Position numbers and translations under genes: made by a program. Positions 32,501-45,599 of a DNA stretch of 64,000 nucleotides are shown in pieces. The stretch's first letter is position 1. Each line of letters starts with the position of its first letter. A model generated the notes under the pieces. That model did not search any database, had not been told where the DNA came from, and saw only the letters and a program-made list of their open reading frames with translations. The stretch covers positions 19,959 to 83,958 of the forward strand of contig QPMI01000652.1 of the NCBI GenBank assembly GCA_004431415.1, read 5' to 3'. This DNA comes from Cyanophora paradoxa (lineage: Eukaryota > Glaucocystophyceae > Cyanophorales > Cyanophoraceae).

Positions 32501-35500
32501 GAGTAGATCGCACCGTCGACCATTTCGACGTGGTTCGTGGCAGCAATGAGAATAACGCGCTCGGAAGTGCTCTTGTCGAAGCCCTCCATGCACTGCAAAA
32601 GCTGCGCACGTTTGGGGGGGGCGCATGCGAGGTTTTAGCACGCAGAAGCGGAAAGTTCATCGCATATTGCGGCAGCGCGCGCGCGGTGGGCTGAAGCCGC
32701 CCGCGAGCTGCTGCTGGCGTTGATTGTCTCTAGTGAAAATATTGAATGGGGTTCAGCGCTATGCAAAACGTTGGAGGAGCGCAGGCGCTGGTGGCTCTCG
32801 ATGGTGTGGCTTTAAATGCAAGTCGTGCGCGAGGCCAGTGCGACGTGCGGCACAGCTAGCGCTATGCGCAGGAATTTCGCTACAATAATTATATATATTA
32901 ATCGGGCGTACCGTCGGCATGATATCGCTGGATTCGCTTGCACCGCTTGATCCTTGATTCGCCCTGCTCTGAACGGCGCTCTCGATTTCGCTGGAGGGCA
33001 AGGGTCGATATGAGAGACGCAATCGGTGCAATCATTTAAAACGCAGGAGCGCGAAGCAGCGCAGCGGTCTTGATATTGCGTAACGCTGATCATGATGTTC
33101 TCGTCTCGGGGGCACTATCGACGTTAGGTTGGAAAGGGGAACTCGAGTGCGCACTCCCAAAAGATAATGGATCCGGATCTGGTCGAAGCCCCGAGGCGTT
33201 CGGCCAAGAGGTAGATACACTGGAGTATCTTCTGCGTGTTGCCTCTCTGCAAAGACGGGAGCAAAAACCAGTATTAGTGTCCAGCTGCGGCTCTGCCTTC
33301 TTCCACGATACGCTATCCTGGCCGGGAAGCTAATAATTGCAGACGCGCCCACATGTTCGCCAGCGAGCTGATGCGGATCAAGAAAAAGTTCGCCCTGGCT
33401 TCCTTGGCGAGGGAGCGCGCGAGTTCCGTCTTTCCAGTACCCTGCAGGATATCGTCGATAAACGTCGATGGTGAAAATCTCGTGCGCAAGCAGATCCGCA
33501 GCTCACCGGAGGGCCGTAAAACAGCACTCCGTTTCCGGGCTTCATGAATTCTCCGTCTTTGAACAAGGGATGCCCTGCCAGCTGTGCCTTGATCCGGACC
33601 ATTTTTTTTCTGGCCAGTGCAAGAGAGGAGCCGCCGCCGTTCGGATCGATCGCGAGAGAAGATCCAGAGCCGTCGTCTTTTGGAACTGCAATGCGCGTAA
33701 AAGCAAGATATATAGATTCGTCGCGATTTAATGAAGAGCTTAATTATATGTAGTATATATAAGCTCAAATTAAGAGCACGCGGCGTGTGCGCACTGAGCT
33801 CGTCTAGGGTCTTGGCTCCCTTCAGCGCAGCGCTGTTGGGGGGGATGCGTGAGCCAATGACCGCCTCCAGAACCACCCTGATTCGACCGCTCGTCGAGAT
33901 CAACTCCTTGGCATCCGCCTCGGAGAGGCCAAGATCAGTGAATGCCTTCTCCCACTCTTCGTCATTGATCTCGTTATCATCGGACGATCCCCCGCTCCCC
34001 GATGGCTGCGACTTCTTTGACTTCTTGGTCCCCTCGATCTCTGTCTGTGGAGCCTCGGCGGGGGTGGCAGACGAATGCGGCTGGCCCGCAGCCGATGCAA
34101 GGTTTTCTCCCAGATGGGCGAAGAGGTCCACGACGCTTCCGTACGGCTTCTTGCCCGTGGACATATCTTTCCACAGCTCGTCGAGCTTCTCCGCTCTGAT
34201 GACGCGGTCACCACTCGTCAAGTCGAACTTGAGAAAGTCGTCTCCAAGGTCGAGCTCCCCTTCGAGTTCTACCCTCCCTTCCCATCGCTGCTCCTGCGCC
34301 CTCCGCTCCTTGAACGTATTCTCTGGCCAAGGTACCCCTCACAATCAATCGCGGGTCTAGGCACAAATGAAATGCTCCGACAGACTCGGATCAAGCAAAT
34401 CCCCGCTATCGTTCGCTACGGACACCGGGGCGCATGATTCTGTTTTAAAGCGTACATGCGATCGCACCGGTGAGGAGCCAAAACGTCCGGCGGGCTCGAT
34501 CTTGATTGCCGAGGCACAGGAACGCAGCAGGAATGTCTTCCTGACCGTTGAACATGATCGCCCTGGCCGCCTGAAGGCGCACGAGCCGACGATTTTGCTG
34601 AGCAGCCGTTTGGATCGCGCTCGCGAGATTTTCCTCCGTGGCGCTGCAGCTGAAATCCGGGCCCGGGCCCAGCGCGACGAGCAGCATTGCTGTGTGCTTC
34701 TGTTTGCTGTCTCCGTCGATACGTTTGCCGAGCTGGAGTAGATTCTTCAACTCGGCCTTCTGGAGAGACGACTGGTCGGACAACTGCGCCACGTGCGCTT
34801 GCCACGTGTACGTGCTCGACATGCTGATTTCGGTCTCCTCATCGGATTCCGAACGCTGCTTCCTCGCCTTGGAATTCTTCTTTGCCGAGCTCTTGATCAT
34901 GCAGTACGGGTAAAGAATGGCCTGCTTATCCCCCGGGTGCTGTGGACGCAAAAAGAAATGGTGTCCGGCATTAGAACATAGTCTCGAGCTTTCAAGAATA
35001 AATTAAAAGCTTGGATATTGTTACAGGTGTTTTGCGACCGCATCCTATCGCAAATATTAATGTGGGCCACCGGTTTATGTCGGACCTTTGACAGCTCTTC
35101 GATGGTGTGGAGGTCGGATGCAGCTGCGACGACGCTTGCAGCAGCTTGTGCACCGGTGCTAGCGCTGTCGCTCGGAGCGGGGCTGGCATCGTTGCACTTT
35201 GCGGCGCCCGGATCCGAAGAGACGTCTCCCTGCGAGTCCGTTGCAATTGCAGAGCCGAGTCGCCAGCGCGCGAGCGCACCGTTCCGGCGGCGCCCGTCTG
35301 CCCGCTCGAGCTCGATTCGGATCTACTCGATGGCGCCCCCACGCCGGCGTTGGCCTGCTGCACACGCTGCAGGGGCTGGTAAAAGGCGTTGGCGTTGAAC
35401 TCTTGCCGGAGCTTCAGGTCGGCCTTGATTCGCTCTTGGCCCTTGCGCATCAGGTCCAGTCTCGGCTTCTGCACCTGGGTCTCGGCAGGCCTAGGTGCAC

Positions 35501-36750
35501 CGTCAGGATGACTCGAGCTTGCAATGGGGATCGAGTCCAATGCGATTTCCAGCTCTCGAATCCGTTCCTTGAGATTTGTAATTGCGTCGCCGTGATCGCG
35601 ATGCAGGAAGCGGATGAAGCTCTCGATCAGCAGCGATGCCCCGCCATCTGATTGCGATTGCAATAGGCGTGAAAAACGTTTGTGCAGCGTCTAGCCTATA
35701 GCTAGTAGTGCCGCTTACCGAGGAAGACGACTGCATAATCATTGACACGTGATTTGTGACCGACAAATGCACGCAGCTCTTCGGCGATCTTCATCTCCAG
35801 AACGTTGGTGCCCCTCCACTCATGTGCGCTCTGTAAACTGTTGGGTCCGATGAACAGGGGAGGACAGGATTTGGTGGAAACGCCGTCTCCCTTGCAGCCG
35901 AGCGCGGTCTCGATCGCGACTCCAAGGCCGGCGCTAGCGTTCATAATCGAGTCTTTGATCTGCTCACAGGTATGAGGAGCGAAATGGAGAGATCGGCTAC
36001 TGCACGGATTGCTGAGATCACAATGACGAACCCGTGACGACAATCTGAATCCAGAACCCTGCTGCGAATGGATGCCGAGCTTGCCAATCCAAGCTTTGTC
36101 CTGTTAAAGGAAATCAAACGAGAAGGGTGTGCGGCTACCGATACACATAGCTATCTAGAATTATACGCAACAATGCTACTCTTGATCGAGAATGATCGCT
36201 GCCTGGTCGAACTAAAGAAGTGTACACAGCCTGGCAGCGAGCTATTGCGCTTTATGGTCGCGCGTGATGAGCAAAACGTACCAGCACAACCGCTTGCGAC
36301 CCACTGTGGTCGGTAAAAGGAAGAAGCAGCGCCCGGGCAAAGCTATTGCCTGTAATCAGGTCGCGAATGTTTCTTGCGAGAAAGTTCGTGAGGCTCTCCG
36401 GACCCTCCACTGTCTCTACCAGAAACAGTTCTACGCTGAGCGTAGAAAACGGGTCCGACGTCAATTGGCCATCAACAGTCTTTGTGGGCTTGAAATGGAA
36501 GAGTTTGAATCCTCCAAACGGCGAATTCAAAGAATCCTGCGCATGCATCGGTCGACACGAATTCGAACTCGAACGGTTTCAGCGCACGCGCCGCGCATCG
36601 GATGAACTAAACATTATCTGCACTCTCCGTATCTGCTATAACTCACCGGGCGCTTCTTCGGGTCGATCGGATTTCGCTTGACCTCCAGGTTGAAGGAGTG
36701 GGGCGCAAGCAGACCTCGACTCTCGCGGTTTTTCGGACGTTTCGCGGCTG
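29517..36750 (-). CDS. Multi-exon AAA ATPase of the VPS4/katanin/spastin (meiotic) clade with long extensions
   Basis: Exons are read from high to low coordinates; the 5' end is not resolved. AAA exons: about 34330-33795, 33700-33507, 33441-33354, 33245-33155, 32990-32912, 32601-32486, 32303-31948. Walker A GPPGTGKTELARSLAKEA is split by an intron after GPP. Walker B SIIFWDEIES is also split, and has Trp where Ile is usual. VILIAATNHVEM supplies the sensor region and YSRFKTRIWFSLP the arginine-finger and lid start. The N-terminal extension (about 36.5-34.4 kb) has charged coiled-coil-like stretches such as NLKERIRELEIALDSI. C-terminal exons (about 31.87-29.5 kb) are Glu/Lys then Ala/Pro-rich and end DDIDRIEEICG at the TGA at 29517. 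Such enzymes remodel membranes, microtubules or protein complexes. This one is far longer than usual, so it could be two adjacent genes. Confidence 0.75.
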
Positions 36751-36901
36751 CGAAACAAGGATTGCACTTTGTCAGAGAAAAAAAGGTACACTCGTAATTA
36801 TCGTAAATTATACACGTTATATATATATATACGTAATAAGAGGGTATATATCGCGCAGTGATGATCTAGTATTCGTGAAGCGCTGGGGTCCCATAAAAAC
36901 A

Positions 36902-39900
36902 CTACGCCTCGACGCTGCACAGCGGCAGTCCCGGAGTCCGAATACTTTTGAGCACGTTTATCGCTGCATGCGCATTCTGAATCTCAAGGTCAAGCTGGTA
37001 GCAGAGTCGTTTGCGGTCTGCAGCGCTAGCGGAGGGGGCCGGTGCTCTTGCACATTATAATTACAAGATGCCAAAGATGCACGCACTGCTTTCAGTGCCA
37101 TCCGGACTCGAAGTCGATGTAAAGATCTTCACTTCAACAGGTGTTTCTGATTGATTCAGTGCGTTTGGCAGCTGAACGTGAAGCGCTCGTGCGAGAATGT
37201 TGAAGTCGATTTGCGCCTGAGAGATCTTGCGAAACAGCCTTGCATGCTCGTCTGGTAGTTCTGACACGGAAAAATGCAGGATGATGCTACCAACATCGCA
37301 GCCGATGAGGCGGACTCGATTCTTGGTGATCATGGAGTGGAGATTGTCGAGGTTAACGTTGGAATCCGCTGGCGCTTGCGCACCAAGCACAATCTCAATC
37401 CAGCCCCACAAAGCCTCTTCGAGCTGCATGTGCTTCAAAATTAGTGTGTCCGATGTACCAATTCAGGTGAATCGAAAAGAGAATCTAGATCTAGCACGCA
37501 TACGTGGTTGAACATATACACATATATGCATATGCGCATGCATATCTGCTTGTTCAAATAAATATCGAAACGCGCATGCGCAGTCTTACCAGATTGTGCA
37601 GATGAAGTGATTCGCGGGATCCAGAAACTATGGACTCACAGTGCTCGGTTTTGAAATCTGTGCAAGTCTCCAGGCAAAACCAGGCGCAGTTGTCACCGAC
37701 GATCTCCACATCGGCGTCTGGGCCCTTGTGGGGAGCCTCCAGCTCCGAATCCCCCGGATCTGTGACTTCGACATGGAACGAGGGCTATGCGCCGACAGCG
37801 ACGTATACAGAGATCTAGAGTGGCGGGTGCCCGAATTAGAACGCAGGGCTTGTACATGCTTATATACGTATACGTATACGGTCGAATCGATGGGGTTGGG
37901 GCACAAACTTCAACATTGCTTTCGGCTCCGGAGGCCTATAGCTAGGTCCGGGGGCGGTCTTTGATTTAATTTGTGCGAGTATTGCACCTTCACGTTTGGC
38001 CTCGCGGTCAGTTGCGAGCTTTGCACGCCCCAAGTAAGAGATTTGTGAGCACGGCAACGCGAGGTCCCAGACAACAATCTGTGCGGTGATGTGGGATTCC
38101 ATCAACTTTGACAGCGATGCATGCGCTCAAGGCAACGGTAAAACCGAATCAAATTAAATGCCTTTGCTTCGTTTGATTCGCAAAGGAGAGCGGAATTGAC
38201 TGTGTTCGTGGCATCACGATCGGATCCCGAACGGGGCGCTTGCTGCATTGACGGCGGCGGAAAGAGGCCTCCATCAACTGAGCGCGCGAGACTGCGTTCG
38301 CATTCCTCGGAGGCATCGGCGATAGCCTGGAAGAGAGCGTTGTGGCACGAAAGGTCGATGTCGTAATCGGGGTGGATCCAGAAGACAACGGAGCTCGGGT
38401 CCGGATCCGTCTCAACAGGGTGGTGCGAATCACTTCCGGAGGATGAGATTGTCTGTGGAACACGGACGTCGGCGCCCTGTACGCAGAGACTCAGACGCCG
38501 CGGGAGAAGAGATCTAGTTCTAGAGGCTACAGGTAGCGCCGGTCTCAAGGTAGGCGTACGGCTTCTGAGGGGCCGCGGTGGGATCCGGAGGGGGGGTGCA
38601 CGCGCACGCTCAACATCGCTGCAGAATGTGCATCCAGATCTGTGCCGCCGGAAGCGTGCGTGACCGCAGGAGAAGCCTGGCTCACGCCCGCGTCCTGCAT
38701 GCGTACGCCAGCAAAGGCGCTCGCCGGCGCACTGGCGAGACCGCCGAGGCGCGGGCCGTCGGCGTCCGAGCCTGCCGAGGCGGTGGCCCCCGCGTCTGAC
38801 CGCGGCACCATGGCCAGGGGATCGATATCGGTTGATGGAGACCCGACAGGGTCGTCAAAGCCATGAAGGCGCCCATGGCCAACAACGGCTCCCGCGGTTG
38901 ACGACAGAGGCGCCGGCGCTGGTGACGCCGCAAACGGAGAGCCTGCACAAAAGTTTTTTAACTATTGTTCGCGATGAAATTCAAGGTAGGAGGGGATGCA
39001 ATGATGGCTATTCAGCGGAGACGTGGAGCTTAGCGCACCCTTTGAGGTAGCCTTTGCAGTTTTCGCCTTGGAGGGCATCAGAGAAGCAAGCGAAAAGGCG
39101 GAGAGGTCGCGGTCGTTGCCGTCTGGAGCGACGAAACTGCCGAGGGTAGGGCCCTCTTCATCCGGATTCTTGATGCGGAGATCGTGCTTAGCGCCCATCG
39201 ATTCCTCCACCTCCGCCCATGAAGGACCGAGAGCGGCTTTCAAGGGTGCGAGGACCTGGGCACGTGCGCAGAAGACGTCCTGGAACCCAACCATGTGCTC
39301 TGGAGATACGGACAGCATCCTCTCCATCAGGCTCTGATTCTTCTTGTCATTCTTGCCCGATGGACCTAGAGCGCACAGTGAGCGAAAGTCGATCGCGGGC
39401 GCCATCCATTTTCGAAGTCTACTGCCGGCGCTAATCCGACTGGTAAATTTCGTAAACTAGTGGGCAGCCGTAATGAAGATACGCGGGGCAGCATTGACAT
39501 CAATAGCGTCGGTCGGCGTGCATACCTGGATGCTTCCCCGCATCCCCGCTTGCAATCTTGACGAGGCGGAGATCGACGGGCCCGGGCGAATCGCGTTCCT
39601 CCCCGCCGATCGTGCTCGCACCTTGCACTTGTTTGCGAGCCGCGGAAGCTCTCTCGGCCTCTGACAACGAAAAGAGAAATCCCAGCGCCATGCCAAGCTC
39701 TCGGGGAATCTCTCCGCTGACTGCGCACGCGACAGCCGCTTCGGCATCCTCGGCGGTGAGCCTGTAATCGCGATTGCCGGTGCGGGCGAGCTCGAGCTTG
39801 GCCTGTAGTGCCTGTTCCAGCACGCGCCTGTTGTGGCTGATGATATCTACAATGCTAGCGCTGGACGTCTGTGGAATTGCGATAATAGAAGTGGGCGCCT

Positions 39901-42900
39901 TGAGGTTGTCCAGGTCTTTTGTGGCGGGGGGGCCGGGCGAGGCCAGCTGCGAGCTCGAGACCGATGCCCGAGGCAGTTGCGGCTGCTTGCCATCGCCATG
40001 AGAGGCTTCAGCTGCTGTCTCGCTTCCTGCCTGCTCGGGCGAAACGAGGAGATCGTCCAGAGAAATCCCCTCCGGAAAGTGAACCTCTTCGAGAGGGATG
40101 TGGCTGCTGCAGAACCAGCAAAACAGGCGGACACCCTCCAGATCGGGCGTCCGAACCTGCTCGCGCACGAAATCGCCTACGTGAGCTGATATTTATTATA
40201 TTTAAAGCACTTGCCGATCAGGCGTTCGCACGACACGCACGCGTGCACGCACCACGAACTTGGTCATGTTGGCATGCAGTGCATGACGATAGCAGTTCAT
40301 GCATGCGACGTGGTGGTTGACTTCGGAGGTAGAATCGTGCATGATGATGTAATCTTGCGATGCCTTGCCGATCATGTCCTTTGCAGCGTCCTCGCCTGGG
40401 GCGCAAACGCAAAAGTCGATCTTCTTCGGATCGATCGAGGAAAGCACTCTCTTTCGAAGGCGTGCCGAGGCTATGTCCCGCAGGGCCGCATCGTCGGGAT
40501 TCCACGTGCGGAGGGGGAGGAGAGCGAGAGTTTCGATGTCTAGCTCGCGCGTCATCGGAGACCGATTCTCACGACAAACCTCGACAGCTCCACCAGCACC
40601 TGCACGTGATGTGCGAAATATCAAATAGCGATCTTGGAGTAAATCATGATCATACCGAAACAGTATATATATTGAATAATGAAACTTGAATTTCGGGGAA
40701 CGATGGGGGGCGGATTGCGAATTGCGGGAGCTGAACCATAATTAAATATATAAACACTTCTAAATCTATAACCACGTGCACGTGGCATAGCCGAAGATCT
40801 AGAGAGCCCGTGGGTCTAGGGTGAGGTAAGCGATGTGCGAGCTGAGGCATACCGAGATGTTTGTCAAAGAGTGTCTTAAATGTCTCGTCCTTGTTGGCAC
40901 AAATCATCGCCTCCAGCAGACCACGGGATTGGCCCGCGCCGTGGTAACAATCAGCCAGAACACAGGTTTCGGGATTGCACAGCCAGCCTGAATGGGAACA
41001 ACACGTGTACATGGGCGCCTCTGAGGTTGACATCTGCGGCTGCAGAAAGCCGGACAGAGGAATAGAACTCAAAGGTCAGAAAACTGGAGCTCGCAATCGA
41101 TGGCGCGCGTGGGATAGGAAGGCTAGGGCACCGGTACCGGAGGAAGGATGGGGCCGACAATTGACAAGTGTGCGACAGAGGCAACGAATTGCGTGACGAG
41201 GGGATGGGTGAGGAGCTCGTAATCGTTGGCGTAAACGGTGGCACCCGAAGACAATAGTAGTGCGATTAGAGAGAGGAGGCACGGTGCGCATGCATATGTG
41301 CAGCCCTTGACTTCTTCACCGAAATTCTCGAATTCATCGCCGTGAGAAGCACAAGGGGATTTGAACCCTTTCAGCTCCTCGAACTCAACATCGAACTGGA
41401 GCCTTGCCAGAAGAGCTTCTGCCGCCATGGTAAGCAACCGCTTCGGCGTTTGATATGCTGACAGGAGAATTCGATTCTCGCTTCTCGGGATGAGAAACTT
41501 GAGCGTGTCCAGCGGTAGTGCCACCTCTTCGTCGATGAGACGCTGTCCGCATGTGTTAGAGCACGATGATTGAGCCGGAAAAAAGGGAGACGTCTTGGAG
41601 ATCTAAAAGCTACACGTCGGAGTGAACAAGATATTCGTTGACTAAACGTGCGACCAGAGACGAACCTTCACGTCACCATGCATACAAATAACCGACAAGA
41701 GGTGAGCCGTTTCCGCCGGCCGCAAAACGTGCCTTCCATCTGGAGAAAGCCGCCCGCCGGGGCTGGCCGCCAAGAGCATCGAGCAGTGCATCATTCGAAA
41801 AAGAAAAAGCCTGGGTCCGTAGAAAGGGTCGGGCAGATGCCTTGCACTGTCACCTGCGAGATGCCGATGATTACTAAGTATAAACGTATTTCATTTGAAT
41901 GCCCGCTTGCGGAGACCGAGATTAGCACAAGCTACACACATTCACCAAGAGTCTTGCCAGTTGCAAGGGCATCTCGAGCTCGAGGGGCGCCGGTTGAAAT
42001 TCGCTTATTACAAGAAATTACTGAGGCGCGAAAGTGAAGTCGATGTGCTCCCGGAATTCCGTCGCCGGCCCAAAAGAGTACTCTAGTCGCGGTCTCGATT
42101 CCATGCTGCAGAAGCATGGTACCCCCGTCAAGCTCCGTTCGAACGATGAGCCTTCTACAGAGGGTGTCGAGAAGGGTTGCGAAATCGGCGGTTGGTAGAC
42201 TCGTGGCTGCAAGTACGACAAGCCACTCCGTGGCACAAGGATCGTGAAACTCGTCAAGCTCTGCGGCGCCAATGCAATCGAGAATGCGGAGAAGAGGCCA
42301 GTTCTTTTCTAGCATTAGTGAAAGGAATATCCCGTCGACTGGGAATCCATTCCGAAGAGCAAGGAAAATGATCTCATCCAGCCGTTTCAAGATCTGTCGG
42401 GTTTGCAGAAGTCCAGGAGTTGGTACCACATCGGATTCACAATCAGAGTAGGTCTCGAAAACTTATACATATTCACTTTCATCTTGAAAAACATTCCGAT
42501 ATTCCTATGTGTGCATTTATGAAAACGATTCGAAAGCTTGCGCTTGGCGTTTCAATGACTTTAAAGCTTATGATCAATCGAGTTACGATGTTCGCGCATG
42601 CCGACTCGCAATTATTTTATGATTTCCAACTGATCGTGAGACACATGTACGCACATCGTCGGCGCTCAGAGACCAGTCGTGCTTCTTCTCACTGGCAAGG
42701 CGTGTGCCTGCAAGTCCGTCCGACTGCAACATCGAGTTCTGTAAAAGATGGAAATTGAAGTTATTTCACACTAACAAAGATTTCAAGGGATTCGACTGCG
42801 ATTGAGATACCTTGACATCGATCCCGGAGTCGACGTCAGAATCAATGGTTGCGTGCGTTTGCGTACGTGCGCGCAGAAGCGCGGTGATTCCGTCGTCTCC

Positions 42901-44072
42901 ATCTTCGAGTAAGCTCTCAATCTGCGGTCGATTCGAGTCAAGCGTCAAGCGTATCGCAAAGGCAAGAGAGAACATCTAAATTGGGGGTCGCGTCCACTTA
43001 TTTAGCTTGCAAAAACTATGTTCGTGTACGCGTTTACACATTCCTCGACATAAATGTAGCGAAAACAAAAATGCATGTGCGCACCGCCTCGCGGGCGAGG
43101 GAGAACAGGTCCTCCATAGGAACGGGATCATCCCAAACCGAGGCTTCCTGCAGCTGCTCATCCTCTTGATCTGAGCCACATTCGACGGATTCAGGTCCGG
43201 AGTCACGGTCGCCCACGTGCACCACATGTACAGGCGCTGTTTTCTCCGATTCGTGTTCAGATGTCGACTTTCGATGGTGCAGCGGAATTCTAAGGCATCT
43301 ATCTTCTGGAACGTTGCGCATCGTTTGTGTGGGGTCACGATTGGTAGGACCAGGCCCGACAAGCGCTTGAGAGGAGAAATGGGGGGGCGGAACTTGAACA
43401 GGTTGTAGTGAGGTTTTGTCATGCAACGTTTCCCGTAGGAAGGAATATGCCCGACCGAGAACTTCGAGAACCTGGATGCATCCAGCCGCATCGTCAAGCA
43501 ACTCACGCTGCGTCAAAGCGTTTCGCTGGGCCAGCGGCGTGCACGTGGGAGAGGGGCTCATTTTGGAAAAGAGCCACTTCAGCACATCAGGGTGCTGACA
43601 CAAAACAATGCCGAGCTTCACGGGGTGATGCACGCCAACCTCCCAGCCGCCTACTGTTTTAATCCAGCGCACTGCGGAAGTCCTTGTCACGACTTTAATT
43701 TGATCGAGACTCGAGACTAGTTGATCGCGAACGTTGATGCATTTTACGTATGCATGCTTAATTGATCTAGATCAATCTTGAATTAGTTTGCATCTATACG
43801 TATACCGTACATGCATGAACTTTGATCTACAAAAGATCTACAGGATGCCGCGCACCCTTGAACAACTCCCGTCGATCATTCATCCAATTCGGCCCGATGG
43901 GATCTCCTTCGTGCACGTGCTCATGGACTTCCCGCAAGAAAGTCAAGCTCATGCAGTCAGCAATGTTCGAGACGTCGTCTAAAGCGTAGAAGCGATCAAT
44001 CTTGTGATCTGCCAGAGGCACAACTTGTACATTAGAATGGGACAAATTAAATATTATATTAATTACATGCAT
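36902..44072 (-). CDS. Large multi-exon gene with Cys/His motifs, unknown function
   Basis: Exons run from a first one ending near 43856 (start MHVINIIFNLSHSN proposed at 44072), through 43671-43084, about 42960-42812, 42750-42660, 42430-41990, 41870-41700, 41530-41140, 41070-40855, 40600-40205, 40190-39520, 39365-39040, 38945-38550, 38500-38130, 38110-37890, 37780-37640 and 37438-37068, to a last exon with LCYQLDLEIQNAHAAINVL ending at the TAG at 36902. Introns are short and AT-rich. Adjacent exons carry HHVACMNCYRHALHAN and LFCWFCSSHIP, a spacing that could bind zinc. CDLVC-type pairs also occur (CAWFCLETC). An exon near 41.3 kb, CLLSLIALLLSSGATV, resembles an ankyrin repeat. A TATATATATATA tract at about 36820 marks a likely boundary with the AAA gene. 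Several genes could be merged here. Confidence 0.5.
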
Positions 44073-44301
44073 ATGCGAAGCATCTAAGCGTATCGCTGTA
44101 AATAGATGTCAACGTTCTAGCGCAAACGTTAACTATAGATCTAGATAGCTGGCTCGTTTTCGAACAGATTTTAATTTCAATTGTAATCAGCAAGCTAATT
44201 ATAAACTCAAAATTATCACCAGGTCGGAAATTAATTACGCGTGCTCCGGCTCATGATTTAATTTAGAGCAATAACGGTGTCAAACGTACGCGTGCTCATG
44301 A
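44073..44301. other. AT-rich intergenic spacer
   Basis: Between the 3' end of the ankyrin-like gene and the proposed start of the Cys/His gene. Rich in AATTA and palindromes such as AGATCTAGAT. Probably holds the promoter of the Cys/His gene. Confidence 0.5.
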
Positions 44302-45585
44302 TCACGCACCCGGGTTTGCGGTCGCGGAGTTCATGGTTGAGGCTTCCGAAGGCGTCGACGTCGCGATCGACGTCGACGTTAATGTCGCATCCATGTGCCC
44401 GGTGGCCGATCGTGAGAGTGCACTGAAGCACGGGCAGCTAGCGCAACCCTTTGACAGGATGTCGAGACAGGAAGTAATTTCCTTGACTGTCCAAGAGCAA
44501 CCCACAACCAGAGAGGTGCAGAGGCCGCCGCGGACGAGCGGGCAGGCGCCCATCTCAACAAGCACAGCAACAGTGATCAAATACTCTCCAACACGGCTGT
44601 TGCTATTGCTGGCAACCTCCGAAGTCTCACGGCAAAGTCTGTCAACGGCAAACGCACCGCAGTACACGGCCAACATGAGGGCCCGCCCCTGCGCCGCGTT
44701 GGGCGACGCTCCAGCTCCGATTAGGCGGGCGACCAATCGAGGCCACCCGCCGGCTGCAGCTGCTGCGAGGGCATTGCTGAGCTCGGTAGACAGGGTGTCG
44801 GATCCGTCGTCGACGTCTCGAGAGTTGGAGGTGCTAACATGCATGGCGGCGAGAAGCTCGTTCACGGCTGCTTCGTTGCCTTCAAATGCGGCAGCGGAAA
44901 GCGCGGAGCTCTCGATCACCGCCAAAAGCTCCAGATCCAGACCACCAATCACGCCAAGGAGGGGCTTGCATTTGACGCGGGTCATCAAGTCGAACCAGTG
45001 GACACTGGGGGCACTGTCGTCGCTGCGAATCATTATCTCTAACATGCGAGATACGTTGAAATCGTTCCGCGCAATCTGGTAAAGGCGCTCAATGTCCGCT
45101 GCAAGGGCCTCATCGCATTCGTGATCGAGCTCAGAGGGAGCAGCCCAGAGTGGCGGGTCGAGCTGGCCATGGCTGCCTGGGGGCCAGATGGGGTCGAAGG
45201 TGGAATGACGTTCGTTCTTATTCCACCGCATCTTGGACCCCTTGAGAACCCCCAGCCTGAGAGCACAAGGCGTATACGTACTCAGCGTTAATATAACGTT
45301 GGGCATACATGGAATTCTTGATGGGCCGGGGGTTCGGGCGGAGCTCGCCATGCTCGTACCGTTTACAGGCTGCCTGCTGGGCGAACCGACTGGCCTTTTG
45401 CTTCTCCGGAGCCAGGTCTCGATCCCCGTTCCTGGGCAGCACAGCCTGACGCCGCCGCTCCCACGGAAGAAAGATGCGATACGCTCCGAGCGGGTCGCGA
45501 TCAGCCACGCCTCGGACGAGGCCACGGTCATGGGTATACGTAGCCGGCGCCGACCGCGGCACGGAAACAAACATCGCCATAGCCA
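44302..45585 (-). CDS. Ankyrin-repeat-like protein, one probable intron
   Basis: The main exon (about 45255-44302) encodes WNKNERHSTFDPIWPPGSHG, then helix pairs typical of ankyrin repeats: SSALSAAAFEGNEAAVNELL, LSNALAAAAAGGWPRLVARL followed by IGAGASPNAAQG, and LMLAVYCGAFAVDRLC. Ankyrin repeats serve protein binding. The tail is Ser/Thr-rich. An upstream exon, MFVSVPRSAPATYTHDRGLV to PIKNSMYAQRY (about 45577-45290), joins through a GT near 45290 and an AG near 45256. An unspliced frame of 422 residues from 45570 is also open but its N-terminal part looks less protein-like. Confidence 0.6.
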   Translation of the reverse strand, partial: WLWRCLFPCRGRRRLRIPMTVASSEAWLIATRSERIASFFRGSGGVRLCCPGTGIETWLRRSKRPVGSPSRQPVNGTSMASSARTPGPSRIPCMPNVILTLSTYTPCALRLGVLKGSKMRWNKNERHSTFDPIWPPGSHGQLDPPLWAAPSELDHECDEALAADIERLYQIARNDFNVSRMLEIMIRSDDSAPSVHWFDLMTRVKCKPLLGVIGGLDLELLAVIESSALSAAAFEGNEAAVNELLAAMHVSTSNSRDVDDGSDTLSTELSNALAAAAAGGWPRLVARLIGAGASPNAAQGRALMLAVYCGAFAVDRLCRETSEVASNSNSRVGEYLITVAVLVEMGACPLVRGGLCTSLVVGCSWTVKEITSCLDILSKGCASCPCFSALSRSATGHMDATLTSTSIATSTPSEASTMNSATANPGA

Positions 45586-45599
45586 GCACCTAGCCGCCA

